This document shows, piece after piece, positions 47,730 to 56,081 of a stretch of 64,000 nucleotides of DNA (position 1 is the stretch's first letter; each line of letters begins with the position of its first letter). A program made the position numbers and the translations under genes. The notes under the pieces were generated by a model that was not told where the DNA came from, did not search any database, and saw only the letters and a program-made list of their open reading frames with translations. Origin of the DNA: Massilia sp. Root418 (lineage in GTDB: Bacteria; Pseudomonadota; Gammaproteobacteria; Burkholderiales; Burkholderiaceae_D); assembly GCF_001425265.1 (NCBI RefSeq), contig NZ_LMEC01000011.1:435585-499584 (forward strand). The letters are read 5' to 3'.

Positions 47730-47905
47730 GTGTCACCCTGCAGTGTTCGCGGATGCCATATATTCCTTGAACCATTTGTATGCAACGGTCGCGGAAATTT
47801 GTTTGATGGGAGTGAGCGTCGCTAGCCCGATGAACCCGAAATTGAACTAACTGTGACCACCTGAGCCACCAGGTTCGGGATGCCGGCATAGCGGCACAGG
47901 CGGGG
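47730..47905 (+). ncRNA. ssrS: 6S RNA
   Basis: 6S RNA sequesters sigma-70 RNA polymerase in stationary phase. The closing stem is visible: CCT(47737)-GTG(47743)-CGC(47748)-ATGCC(47753) pairs with GGCAT(47885)-GCG(47891)-CAC(47895)-AGG(47898). The conserved GTGTTCGC segment and the CTTGAACC stretch agree with known 6S RNAs, and the position after zapA is the usual one. Exact ends are estimated to within about 10 nt. Confidence 0.85.
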
Positions 47906-47917
47906 CTCTATTCCCAA

Positions 47918-47957
47918 AGAAGCGGTTGTTAGCACCCCGGTGCGCAGCCGCTTTTTT
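47918..47957 (+). terminator. terminator after 6S RNA
   Basis: Stem AAGCGGTTG / CAGCCGCTT (one G-U pair) enclosing an inner CACC/GGTG hairpin, followed by T6. It closes the 6S transcription unit upstream of the EVE gene. Confidence 0.85.
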
Positions 47958-47991
47958 ACGTCTATCGCTTTCATATTTTTGAAGGAGCGCC

Positions 47992-48450
47992 ATGGCTTAC
48001 TGGCTGATGAAATCCGAACCGGACGAGATGAGCATCGACGACGTGCTGGCCGCGCCGGGACACACCGTGCCGTGGTTCGGCGTGCGCAACTACCAGGCCC
48101 GCAACTTCATGCGCGACGGGATGAAGGTGGGCGACGGCGTGCTGTTTTATCACTCCAGCTGCGCGCAGCCTGGCATTGCCGGCATTGCCGAAGTGGCCAG
48201 CGCGGCCTATCCGGACCACACCCAGTTCGACCCCAAGAGCCACTACTACGACCCCAAGTCCAAGCCGGAAGAGCCGCGCTGGCAGATGGTGGACGTGAAA
48301 GCGCTGCGCAAGACGCGCCTGCTGCCGCTGTCCGAACTGCGCACCATCCCCGCGCTGGAGGACATGGTGCTGCTGCAAAAGGGCAGCCGCCTGTCCATCA
48401 CCCCGGTCACCCCGGCGCAATGGAAAACTATCCAGGCGCTGCTGGAATAG
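47992..48450 (+). CDS. EVE domain protein
   Basis: A 152-residue EVE-domain (PUA-like fold) protein, YWLMKSEPDEMSIDDV at the N-terminus and the aromatic cage region WFGVRNYQARNFMRDGMKVGD. EVE domains bind modified bases in RNA or DNA; the housekeeping version downstream of zapA/6S RNA has no proven substrate. GAAGGAG precedes the ATG by 6 bases. Its 3' end overlaps the convergent LysR gene by 23 bp. Confidence 0.9.
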   Translation: MAYWLMKSEPDEMSIDDVLAAPGHTVPWFGVRNYQARNFMRDGMKVGDGVLFYHSSCAQPGIAGIAEVASAAYPDHTQFDPKSHYYDPKSKPEEPRWQMVDVKALRKTRLLPLSELRTIPALEDMVLLQKGSRLSITPVTPAQWKTIQALLE

Positions 48451-49345
48451 GCGCGCAGGCCGTTCCCCAGCGCGCCTGCAGAAAGTCGATGAAGGCCTTG
48501 GCCGCCGGCCCCATGCGGCGCTGGGGCCGCAAGCAGTAGACGCCGCTTTCCCTCCCGGTCCACTCGGGCAGTATTTGTACCAGCTCGCCCGCGTCGATGG
48601 CCGCCGCCATGGTCACGGCGGAATGGAAGGCAATGCCCAGGCCATCTACGCACAGGCGGCGGATTGCGTCGGCATTGTTGCCCCTCACGCGGCCGCTCGC
48701 CACCAGGCGGCATTCCTCGCCCTGGCGGAACAGGCGCCACGCGCTGTCGTCGTGATTGGCGCTGGACACCAGGCACTGGTGCTCCTGCAAATCCTCGACA
48801 GTCTGCGGCGTGCCGTGACGCGCGAGGTAGGCCGGCGCCGCCAGCAGGATGCGGCGGTTGTCCAGCAGCTTGTGCGCCACCAGCGAGGAGTCCTTCATGC
48901 GGCCGATGCGCAGGGCCAACGTAATGCCGTCCCCCACCAGGTCGACGTAGCCGTCTTCCAGGCGCAAGTCGAGCTGGACGTGGGGGTAGGTGTCCAGGAA
49001 CGCAGCCACGTGCGGCACTACGTGGCTGTGCCCGAACGCCACCGGTACGCTGACGACAATGGCGCCGCGCGGCAGTTCCTGTTCGTCGCGCACCATTTCG
49101 TAGGCGCCCCGCAGCTGGGCCAGGGCGCTGCTGCACTCGGCGAAATAGCGCTGGCCGGCCGCGGTCAGCGACATGGCGCGCGTGGTCCGGCTCAGCAGCG
49201 GCGTGCCGAGCTCCCGTTCCAGCAGCTTGACGATGCGGCTGGCGGAAGAAGGCGTCATGGCCAGCGCCTTGGCGGCGCGGGCGAAGCTCTGGTGTTCGGC
49301 AACTGCCACAAAGGTGCGCACCAGGTGCAGGGAGGGTTCGGTCAT
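48428..49345 (-). CDS. LysR-family transcriptional regulator
   Basis: A 305-residue regulator. Winged HTH at about residues 5-65 (LVRTFVAVAEHQSFARAAKAL, SSASRIVKLLERELGTPLL) and a type 2 periplasmic-binding-like effector domain at 90-295. It resembles the AaeR/DmlR-like LysR subgroup. Divergent from the ICL/PEP-mutase-family gene across 90 bp, so it very likely regulates that gene. Effector unknown. Confidence 0.9.
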   Translation of the reverse strand: MTEPSLHLVRTFVAVAEHQSFARAAKALAMTPSSASRIVKLLERELGTPLLSRTTRAMSLTAAGQRYFAECSSALAQLRGAYEMVRDEQELPRGAIVVSVPVAFGHSHVVPHVAAFLDTYPHVQLDLRLEDGYVDLVGDGITLALRIGRMKDSSLVAHKLLDNRRILLAAPAYLARHGTPQTVEDLQEHQCLVSSANHDDSAWRLFRQGEECRLVASGRVRGNNADAIRRLCVDGLGIAFHSAVTMAAAIDAGELVQILPEWTGRESGVYCLRPQRRMGPAAKAFIDFLQARWGTACAPIPAAPG

Positions 49346-49435
49346 TGCGGTGCCCAGGGAATGAGTGTGTGAAATCCGTGGCTATTATCAAGCCAAATGC
49401 ACGCTATTAAAATGGATTTCATTTTTGGAGCCACC

Positions 49436-50242
49436 ATGGATACCCTGCATTCCGCCGCCGCCTTCCGCGCACTTCACCACCAGTCCACGCCGCTGCGCCT
49501 GCCCAATGCATGGGACGCGGGCAGCGCCCGGCAGATAGCGGGCCTGGGCGCTGCAGCCATCGCCACCACCAGCGCCGGTGTAGCGTGGTCGCTGGGCTAC
49601 CGCGACGGCAACGCGCTGCCGGTGGCGGAGCTGGCCGCGCGCGTCGCTTCCATCGCGCGCGTGGTGGCGGTTCCCGTTAGCGTCGATATAGAAGGCGGCT
49701 ACGCGGACGATCCGGCGCGCGTGGCCGACACGGTGTCGCGCCTGATTGACGCGGGCGCCGCCGGCATCAACATCGAAGACGGGGCAGGCGCGCCCGATGC
49801 GCTGTGCGGCAAGATCGACGCGGTCAGGCAGATGGCGGCGCGCTGCGGCGTGCCGCTGTACATCAACGCCCGTACCGACGTGTATGCGCGCGCCCTGGTG
49901 CCGGCCGGGCAGCGCAGGGCGGAAGTGCTGGCGCGGGCGCAGGGCTACCGCGATGCGGGCGCCGATGGCCTGTTTGCCCTGGGGCTGGTGGACACGGCGG
50001 ACATGCGCGCGATCGCCGACGGCAGCGGCTTGCTGCTGAATGTGATCGTGTGGCCTGGCTTGCCGCCGCTGGAGGGGCTGGCCGCGTTCGGCGTGCGGCG
50101 TGTCAGCGTGGGGTCCTGGTTGCCGCAGACGCTGTGGCGGCACAATGCGCGCATGGTGTCCGGCTTCCTGCACGATGGCGCCATGGCAGCGCTGATGGAC
50201 AGCGCCGCGCCGTATGCGGAGGTGAATGCGGCGTTCCCGTAA
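49436..50242 (+). CDS. isocitrate lyase / PEP mutase superfamily protein
   Basis: A 268-residue TIM-barrel enzyme. Landmark motifs: LRLPNAWDAGSARQ, DIEGGYADDP (metal-binding acidic residues), GINIEDG and INARTDVY. Members cleave or form C-C or P-C bonds next to carboxylates (2-methylisocitrate, oxaloacetate, phosphonopyruvate, carboxyphosphonoenolpyruvate); this sequence lacks the KKCGH motif of true isocitrate lyases, so the reaction is undefined. Start at 49436 is set by TTGGAG; an upstream ATG at 49397 lacks a ribosome site. Divergent LysR gene is its probable regulator. Confidence 0.85.
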   Translation: MDTLHSAAAFRALHHQSTPLRLPNAWDAGSARQIAGLGAAAIATTSAGVAWSLGYRDGNALPVAELAARVASIARVVAVPVSVDIEGGYADDPARVADTVSRLIDAGAAGINIEDGAGAPDALCGKIDAVRQMAARCGVPLYINARTDVYARALVPAGQRRAEVLARAQGYRDAGADGLFALGLVDTADMRAIADGSGLLLNVIVWPGLPPLEGLAAFGVRRVSVGSWLPQTLWRHNARMVSGFLHDGAMAALMDSAAPYAEVNAAFP

Positions 50243-50294
50243 GAGCGAGGCCGCCGCAAGCAGCCTTACGCAGCCTTATGCAGCCTTTGCAGCC

Positions 50295-51113
50295 TTATGC
50301 AGCCACCGGGGCGGTGGCGGCCACGTTGCGCTTGTAGGACCACAGCAGCAGCAAGATGGCGCCGATGATCATCGGCAGCGACAGCATCTGGCCGGAGGAA
50401 ATGGTGAAGCCGAGGAAGTCCACTTCATAGTCCGGCGTGCGGAAGTATTCGGTGAAGAAGCGCGCGCAGCCGTACAGCAAGGTGTACATGGCACCCACGG
50501 CCAACCGCGGCCGCGCGTGGCGCGCGAACATCCACAGGATGATGAACACCAGCAGGCCGTCCACCAGCGCCTGGTAGATCGGCGACGGATGGCGCGGCAT
50601 GGCGTCCACGTTGGGCCAGATCATGGCCCAGGGCAGCGACGGGTCGGCAATGCGGCCCGGCAGTTCGGCGTTGATGAAGTTGCCGATGCGCCCGGCCGCG
50701 TAGCCGAGCGGCACCAGCGGCGCGATGAAGTCGTACACGTCCAGCACATTGCGCCCGGCCTTGCGCGCCCACAGCCACATGGCCAGCATCACGCCCAGGA
50801 AGCCGCCGTGGAAGGACATGCCGCCGCGCCAGACCGCGAAAATCTCCAGCGGATTGTGCAGGAAGAAGTCGGGACGGTAGAACAGCACCTCGCCCATGCG
50901 CCCGCCGATCACCACCCCCAGCATGCCGTAGAACAGCATGTCGTCCAGGTCCTTGTTCTGCCAGCCCAGCTTGGCGATGTGCGGCTGCCTGATGCGCACC
51001 CGGCCCAGCGCCACGAACAGCGCAAACGCCAGCACGTACATCAGCCCGTACCAATGGACTTTGACCGGACCTAGCGAGAAGGCGATGGGATCGGGCAGCG
51101 GGTGTATCAGCAT
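50295..51113 (-). CDS. lgt: prolipoprotein diacylglyceryl transferase
   Basis: A 272-residue inner-membrane enzyme transferring diacylglycerol from phosphatidylglycerol to the lipobox Cys of prolipoproteins. The family signature GRIGNFINAELPG is present, as are HGGFLGV and the catalytic-region motifs SFHGG and RFFTEYFR. About seven helices. Its start overlaps the LysR stop by 7 bp. Downstream (50243-50294) is a short set of GCAGCCTTA-type direct repeats that merge into the gene end. Its products would include the two putative lipoproteins of this window. Confidence 0.96.
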   Translation of the reverse strand: MLIHPLPDPIAFSLGPVKVHWYGLMYVLAFALFVALGRVRIRQPHIAKLGWQNKDLDDMLFYGMLGVVIGGRMGEVLFYRPDFFLHNPLEIFAVWRGGMSFHGGFLGVMLAMWLWARKAGRNVLDVYDFIAPLVPLGYAAGRIGNFINAELPGRIADPSLPWAMIWPNVDAMPRHPSPIYQALVDGLLVFIILWMFARHARPRLAVGAMYTLLYGCARFFTEYFRTPDYEVDFLGFTISSGQMLSLPMIIGAILLLLWSYKRNVAATAPVAA

Positions 51114-52009
51114 TGCGTGTTCTTTCTTAACAGTTCAAGGAAGCCTTGCAGCACCGGCGAAGGATTGTCGCGGCGCCAGGCCAGGCCCGTTTCCACCAGC
51201 GGTGTGGGGTCGAGCAGCGCGCGGTATTCTACCCCGGGGCGTTTCAGATTCGACACCGATTGTGGCACAAGTGCGAGGCCCATGCCAGCCGACACCAGGC
51301 TGACGATAGTCTGCATCTGGATCGCTTCCTGGCCGATGACAGGGGTGATGCCGGCCGCGTGGAACACGCCCAGCGCCGCGTCGTACAGCGCCGGCGAGAT
51401 CGCGCGCGGGAAGATAATCAGCGGCAGTGCGGGCAGGGCCTTCAGGGCCACTTTGCGCTTGCCGTGCAGCGCTGCCAGGCCGGCCGGCGCGGCCAGCACC
51501 AGCGGCTCCTTGAGCACCGGCAGGTAGTCGAGTTCCTCGCGCGCGCGCTCGGGCAGCGGCGGGATCAGCAGGCCGGCGTCGATGCGTCCGTGCAGCAGGT
51601 CTTCCAGCTGCAGGTCGGAGGTCGCTTCCTGCAGCGCGATCTGCACCTGCGGGTAGGCCGCGCGGTAGGCGCGCAGGAAGGGCGGCAGCACGCTGTAGTC
51701 GGCCGACGAGACGAAGGCCAGCGCCAGGCGCCCCACCTCGCCGGCGGCGGCGCGCTGCACCAGCTGCGGCAGCTCCAGCGCCTGCGCCAGCATGCGGCGC
51801 GCTTCCGGCAGCAGGGCCGCGCCGGCCGCCGTCAGCGCCACGCCGCGCCGGTTGCGCTCGAACAGCGGCGCGCCCAGCAGCTCCTCCAGCGCCTGGATCG
51901 CCTGCGACAGCGGCGGCTGGGTCATGTGCAGGCGCTGCGCGGCGCGGCCGAAATGCAGCTCCTCGGCCACGGCGGTGAAGTAGCGCAGCTGACGTAGTTC
52001 AAGGTTCAT
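51107..52009 (-). CDS. LysR-family transcriptional regulator next to ilvD
   Basis: A 300-residue regulator with N-terminal HTH (LRQLRYFTAVAEELHFGRAAQRL, QPPLSQAIQALEELLG) and effector domain. The HTH is of the BenM/CatM/IlvY-like group. It is divergent from ilvD, with a 25-bp symmetrical T-N11-A type operator between them, so control of ilvD is likely. The start at 52009 gives the canonical MNLELRQLRYF opening; a longer frame continues upstream but is antisense to ilvD. It overlaps lgt, coupling the two genes. Confidence 0.9.
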   Translation of the reverse strand: MNLELRQLRYFTAVAEELHFGRAAQRLHMTQPPLSQAIQALEELLGAPLFERNRRGVALTAAGAALLPEARRMLAQALELPQLVQRAAAGEVGRLALAFVSSADYSVLPPFLRAYRAAYPQVQIALQEATSDLQLEDLLHGRIDAGLLIPPLPERAREELDYLPVLKEPLVLAAPAGLAALHGKRKVALKALPALPLIIFPRAISPALYDAALGVFHAAGITPVIGQEAIQMQTIVSLVSAGMGLALVPQSVSNLKRPGVEYRALLDPTPLVETGLAWRRDNPSPVLQGFLELLRKNTQC

Positions 52010-52033
52010 ATGGAATCCTATGGTATTTCGTTG

Positions 52034-52058
52034 CTGTGATATGCATAGCGTATCACAG
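52034..52058. promoter_or_regulatory. LysR-type operator between the LysR gene and ilvD
   Basis: Perfect inverted repeat CTGTGATA-N9-TATCACAG containing the T-N11-A core typical of LysR sites. It is 72 bp from the ilvD start and 25 bp from the regulator start. Confidence 0.8.
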
Positions 52059-52129
52059 GCGCGGAAAACCGATATTTGACATGGCAGTGCGGGCAAGGCA
52101 CTCTGCCAGTACATCATAGGAGTCACGTC

Positions 52130-53992
52130 ATGCCCCAATACCGTTCCCGCACCACCACCCACGGCCGCAACATGGCCGGCGCCCGCGCCCTGTGGCGCGC
52201 CACCGGCATGAAGGATGGCGATTTCGACAAGCCCATCATCGCCGTGGTCAATTCCTTCACCCAGTTCGTGCCCGGCCACGTGCACCTGAAAGACCTGGGC
52301 CAGCTGGTTGCGCGCGAGATCGAAGCGGCCGGCGGCGTGGCCAAGGAATTCAACACCATCGCGGTGGACGACGGCATCGCCATGGGCCACGGCGGCATGC
52401 TGTACTCGCTGCCGTCGCGCGACCTGATCGCCGACTCGGTGGAATACATGGTCAACGCGCACTGCGCCGACGCCATGGTCTGCATCTCCAACTGCGACAA
52501 GATCACCCCCGGCATGCTGATGGCCGCCATGCGCCTGAACATCCCCGTGGTGTTCGTCTCCGGCGGCCCGATGGAAGCGGGCAAGGTGGTCAAGGTGGTC
52601 AACGGCAGCCAGAAGATCATCAAGCTGGACTTGGTGGACGCCATGATCAAGGCCGGCGACAGCACTGTCTCGGATGCCGACGTGGCCGAGATCGAGCGCT
52701 CCGCCTGCCCCACCTGCGGTTCCTGCTCCGGCATGTTCACCGCCAATTCCATGAACTGCCTGACCGAGGCGCTGGGCCTGTCCCTGCCGGGCAACGGCAC
52801 CATCCTGGCCACCCACTCGGACCGCAAGGAACTGTTCCTGAAAGCCGGCCGCCTGGTGGTGGAACTGGCCAAGCGCTATTACGAGCAGGACGACGCATCG
52901 GTCCTGCCGCGCAACATCGCCACCAAGGCCGCGTTTGAAAACGCCATGGCGCTGGACGTGTCCATGGGCGGCTCCACCAACACCGTGCTGCACCTGCTGG
53001 CCGCCGCGCATGAAGCCGAAGTCGAATTCAAGATGGCCGACATCGACCGCATCTCGCGCAACGTACCCTGCCTGTGCAAGGTGGCGCCGATGACGGACAA
53101 GTTCCACATCGAAGACGTGCACCGCGCCGGCGGCATCGTCTCCATCCTGGGCGAACTGGCGCGGGCCGGCCTGCTCGACACCTCGGTCTACAGCATCCAC
53201 GCGCCCACCCTGGGCGACGCCATCGAGCGCAACGACATCAAGCGCAGCGACGATCCCGCCGTGCACCAGATGTTCCGCGCCGCGCCCGGCGGCGTGCCGA
53301 CCCAGACCGCGTTCTCCCAGTCCGAGCGCTTCGCCGAGCTGGACCTGAACCGCGAAACCGGCTGCATCCGCGACAAGGCGCACGCCTACTCGCAGGACGG
53401 CGGCCTGGCTGTCCTGTACGGCAACCTGGCGGAAAACGGCTGCATCGTGAAGACCGCCGGCGTGGACGAAAGCATCCTCAAGTTCAGCGGCAAGGCGCGC
53501 GTGTTCGAAAGCCAGGACGCGGCAGTGGAAGCCATCCTGGGCGACACCGTGCATGAGGGCGACGTGGTCATCATCCGCTACGAAGGCCCGAAGGGCGGCC
53601 CCGGCATGCAGGAGATGCTGTACCCGACCTCCTACATCAAGTCCAAGGGCCTGGGCAAAGCGTGCGCGCTGTTCACCGACGGCCGCTTCTCGGGCGGCTC
53701 GTCCGGCCTGGTGATCGGCCACGCCTCGCCGGAAGCGGCCGAAGGCGGCGCCATCGGCCTGGTGGAGGAGGGCGACATGATCGACATCGACATCCCGAAC
53801 CGCAGCATCAACCTGCGCATCGACGCGGCCGAACTGGCAGCGCGCCGCGCCGCCATGGAAGCGAAGGGCGCGGACGCCTGGCAGCCGGTCAACCGCGAGC
53901 GCTACGTCTCGCAGGCGCTGCAAGCCTACGCTGCGCTGACCACCTCGGCCGACCGCGGCGCCGTGCGCGACCTGTCGCAGCTGAAGCGTTAA
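52130..53992 (+). CDS. ilvD: dihydroxy-acid dehydratase
   Basis: A 620-residue Fe-S enzyme converting 2,3-dihydroxy-isovalerate (or 3-methylvalerate) to the 2-keto acid in valine/isoleucine synthesis. Cluster cysteines sit in CISNCDK and [36 protein letters not shown] start (landmark [11 protein letters not shown]) and [10 protein letters not shown] near the end are typical of the long E. coli-type IlvD. The ATG at 52130 is preceded by AGGAG; an upstream in-frame ATG would add 18 non-conserved residues. Confidence 0.97.
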   Translation: MPQYRSRTTTHGRNMAGARALWRATGMKDGDFDKPIIAVVNSFTQFVPGHVHLKDLGQLVAREIEAAGGVAKEFNTIAVDDGIAMGHGGMLYSLPSRDLIADSVEYMVNAHCADAMVCISNCDKITPGMLMAAMRLNIPVVFVSGGPMEAGKVVKVVNGSQKIIKLDLVDAMIKAGDSTVSDADVAEIERSACPTCGSCSGMFTANSMNCLTEALGLSLPGNGTILATHSDRKELFLKAGRLVVELAKRYYEQDDASVLPRNIATKAAFENAMALDVSMGGSTNTVLHLLAAAHEAEVEFKMADIDRISRNVPCLCKVAPMTDKFHIEDVHRAGGIVSILGELARAGLLDTSVYSIHAPTLGDAIERNDIKRSDDPAVHQMFRAAPGGVPTQTAFSQSERFAELDLNRETGCIRDKAHAYSQDGGLAVLYGNLAENGCIVKTAGVDESILKFSGKARVFESQDAAVEAILGDTVHEGDVVIIRYEGPKGGPGMQEMLYPTSYIKSKGLGKACALFTDGRFSGGSSGLVIGHASPEAAEGGAIGLVEEGDMIDIDIPNRSINLRIDAAELAARRAAMEAKGADAWQPVNRERYVSQALQAYAALTTSADRGAVRDLSQLKR

Positions 53993-54008
53993 GGCCGGCG
54001 CGCGTGAC

Positions 54009-54045
54009 GGCGGATTACGCGGCGTTGCCGCTAATCCGCCCTACG
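54009..54045. repeat. REP-like variant (GGCGGATTACGC...GCTAATCCGCC)
   Basis: Compensated change of GGGTTA/TAACCC to GGATTA/TAATCC in both arms keeps the hairpin intact. Lies between convergent ilvD and the Trp-rich miniprotein gene. Confidence 0.8.
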
Positions 54046-54066
54046 GGGGGCCTTCTGGTCCCCCGC

Positions 54067-54291
54067 TTACTTTTTCTTGTCGAAATTCTGCTTCACGCGG
54101 TCCTTGCGGCGCTGCTCGTCCACGTTGTGGGCCTTGCGCTTGTCCAGGCCCAGCATCGGCTCCAGCACCTCGAACCAGGCGAAGGCGAACACCATCAGCC
54201 CGACAATCCACCACCACGACAGCTCGGCAAAGCGCCAGACCTCGAAGTAGCGCAGCCCGCACAGGGCCAGTATCAATAAAATCAACGGCAT
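54067..54291 (-). CDS. small Trp-rich membrane protein (TIGR04438 type)
   Basis: A 74-residue protein with two hydrophobic segments (about residues 2-14 and 24-46) rich in Trp (EVWRFAELSWWWIVGLM, FAWFEVLEPMLGLDKRKAH) and a charged tail (RRKDRVKQNFDKKK). This is the layout of the TIGR04438 Trp-rich family of Burkholderiales, of unknown function. AAAGGAG precedes the ATG. Confidence 0.8.
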   Translation of the reverse strand: MPLILLILALCGLRYFEVWRFAELSWWWIVGLMVFAFAWFEVLEPMLGLDKRKAHNVDEQRRKDRVKQNFDKKK

Positions 54292-54426
54292 GGCGTTCTC
54301 CTTTACATCATCTTACAAAAGAAACCGGCTATACGGGGCCGAATATTGTGGCGGCCGTCAACCCGGGCTATCATGCCAGCGTTGTGGAAAAGCGTTAGAA
54401 TGAATGTAGTTACTATGGAGAAAACG

Positions 54427-54738
54427 ATGAAACGATTTCTGATGATTGGTATGGTGGCCGTGTCGGCGTTCGCAACGCAATCCGCAATGGCGAACGCAGA
54501 CCTGGCCAAGGCAAAGAATTGCATGGCTTGCCACGCGGTGGCGAACAAGCTGGTCGGCCCAGCCTACAAAGACGTGGCGGCGAAATACGCAGGCCAGAAG
54601 GATGCCGAAGCCAAGCTGGTGACGAAAGTCATGAAGGGCGGTTCCGGCGTATGGGGCGCGATCCCGATGCCAGCCAACCCGCAGGTCAGCGAGGCGGAAG
54701 CCAAGACCCTGGTGAAATGGGTCCTGGCGCAGAAATGA
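54427..54738 (+). CDS. periplasmic c-type cytochrome (c551/c552-like)
   Basis: A 103-residue monoheme cytochrome c. Signal peptide about residues 1-22 (ends AMANA), heme motif CMACH, distal Met in IPMPANPQVSEAEAK, and a C-terminal helix KTLVKWVLAQK. It should carry electrons to terminal oxidases or peroxidases. The ATG at 54427 is set by GGAG eight bases upstream; longer in-frame starts lack ribosome sites. A strong terminator follows. Confidence 0.93.
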   Translation: MKRFLMIGMVAVSAFATQSAMANADLAKAKNCMACHAVANKLVGPAYKDVAAKYAGQKDAEAKLVTKVMKGGSGVWGAIPMPANPQVSEAEAKTLVKWVLAQK

Positions 54739-54741
54739 CGT

Positions 54742-54769
54742 AAAAAAGGAGCCCCCGGCTCCTTTTTTT
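54742..54769 (+). terminator. intrinsic terminator of the cytochrome c gene
   Basis: AAAAAAGGAGCC / GGCTCCTTTTTT hairpin with CCC loop, about 5 bp after the stop codon; symmetrical enough to work in both directions. Confidence 0.93.
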
Positions 54770-54778
54770 ATTGCCTGC

Positions 54779-54844
54779 AAAATGGGGTCAGGGTTAATTA
54801 ATCAGGCAACTAGTTGCCTGATTAATTAACCCTGACCCCATTTT
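54779..54844. repeat. perfect 66-bp palindrome
   Basis: Every base from 54779 to 54844 pairs with its mirror partner (centre between 54811 and 54812), with no spacer. Arm landmarks: AATGGGGTCAGGG, TTAATTAA, TCAGGCAAC. It ends 4 bp before the stop codon of the next gene. Possible mobile palindromic element or bidirectional terminator. Confidence 0.95.
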
Positions 54845-54847
54845 TCT

Positions 54848-55978
54848 TTAGCGGACTACTTCGATGAGCTGGCGCTTGCCATCCTTGTAGCCGTACAGCG
54901 TGAGGGCGCCGTTGTTGATGTCGCCGTACTTGTCGAAGCTGATCGGGCCGGTGATGCCCTGGTATTTGATCTTCGCCAGGAAGGGCAGGTACTTGGCCGG
55001 GTCGGCGGACTTGGCTTCGGCCATCGCGGCCGTCATCGCCATCACGGCGTCGTAGGCGTACGGCGCGTAGATCTGCACTTCCGAGTTGTACTTGGCCTTG
55101 TAGCGCGCCGCGAACTCGTCCAGGCCCTTGCGCTGGTTGGCCGGGATGCCGCCCGCTTCGGCGCAGGTGACGATGCCGTCGGCCCCGCCCGACAGTTTCG
55201 GCAGCGCTTCCGTGCATACGCCGTCGCCGCCCATGAAGTGGGCCTTGATGCCCAGCGCTTTCATCTGGCGCAGCAGCGCGCCGGCAATGCCGTCCATGCC
55301 GCCGAAGAACACTAGGTCAGGGTTCTTGGCGCGGATCGAGGTCAGGATGGCGGTGAAGTCGCTGGCGCGGTCGGTGGTGAATTCCTTGGCGACGATCTGC
55401 GCGCCCTTGGAACCCTTGATGAACTCGCCGGCCACGCCCTGGCCGTAGGCCGTGCGGTCGTCGATCACGGCGATGCGCTTGGCGCCCAGCTTGTTGACCG
55501 CGTATTTGCCCAGCGTGCCGCCCAGCTTGTTGTCGTTGGCGACAATGCGGAAGGCGGTGTTGAAGCCCTGGTGGGTGTAGACCGGGCTGGTGGCCGAGGC
55601 GGAAATCTGGGCGATGCCGGCGTCGTAGTAGATTTTCGAGGCGGGTATCGAGGTGCCGGAATTCTGGTGGCCGATGATGCCGTTGATCTTGGCGTCCACC
55701 AGTTTTTGCGCGGCGGCCGTGCCCTGTTTCGGGTCGCCCGCGTCATCTTCGGCCAGCAGCACGAACTTGACGGCTTTGCCGTTGATCTTGAAGCCTTTGG
55801 CGTTCAAGTCCTCCACCGCCATGCGGGCGCCGTTTTCATCTTCCTTGCCGAGGTGGGCCGAGGGGCCCGAGGTGGCGGCCACGTGGCCGATCTTGACGAT
55901 TTCCTGCGCCGCTGCTACGACCGGCAGGCCGCCGGTGAATGCCAGCGCGAGCGCCGCAGCGAGATACTTTGTTTGCAT
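54848..55978 (-). CDS. Liv-type (branched-chain amino acid) ABC substrate-binding protein, downstream copy
   Basis: A 376-residue periplasmic binding protein of the LivJ/LivK family (PBP1 fold). Signal peptide about residues 1-24 (ends AAAQE); then IVKIGHVAATSGPSAHLGKEDENGARMA and NGIIGHQNSGTSIPAS are typical ligand-domain landmarks (quoted in part: SGPSAHLGKEDENG). Start at 55978 follows AAGGAAAG. It is a paralogue of the gene immediately upstream, from which it is separated by a perfect hairpin terminator. No permease or ATPase gene is adjacent. Confidence 0.9.
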   Translation of the reverse strand: MQTKYLAAALALAFTGGLPVVAAAQEIVKIGHVAATSGPSAHLGKEDENGARMAVEDLNAKGFKINGKAVKFVLLAEDDAGDPKQGTAAAQKLVDAKINGIIGHQNSGTSIPASKIYYDAGIAQISASATSPVYTHQGFNTAFRIVANDNKLGGTLGKYAVNKLGAKRIAVIDDRTAYGQGVAGEFIKGSKGAQIVAKEFTTDRASDFTAILTSIRAKNPDLVFFGGMDGIAGALLRQMKALGIKAHFMGGDGVCTEALPKLSGGADGIVTCAEAGGIPANQRKGLDEFAARYKAKYNSEVQIYAPYAYDAVMAMTAAMAEAKSADPAKYLPFLAKIKYQGITGPISFDKYGDINNGALTLYGYKDGKRQLIEVVR

Positions 55979-55994
55979 TGTGCTTTCCTTAAAA

Positions 55995-56026
55995 TGAAAA
56001 AAGGCCGTCCAGCGCTGGACGGCCTG
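55995..56026 (-). terminator. intrinsic terminator between the two Liv-type genes
   Basis: 24-bp perfect palindrome AGGCCGTCCAGC / GCTGGACGGCCT (56002-56025) followed on the minus strand by T6. It lies only 17 bp upstream of the downstream copy's start codon. Confidence 0.9.
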
Positions 56027-56081
56027 TAGCAATTATCGCCGATTTATCGCTGATTATTCAGCACAAAGTTCGGGGTAAAGC

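Noticed and set aside
49397..49435. Upstream ATG of the ICL/PEP-mutase family gene
   Set aside because: No ribosome site; the ATG at 49436 has GGAG at proper distance and fits the family N-terminus.
51107..53923. A single 938-codon frame joining the LysR gene to the strand opposite ilvD
   Set aside because: Only the last 300 codons encode a protein (LysR from 52009); the rest is antisense to ilvD and crosses the shared operator.
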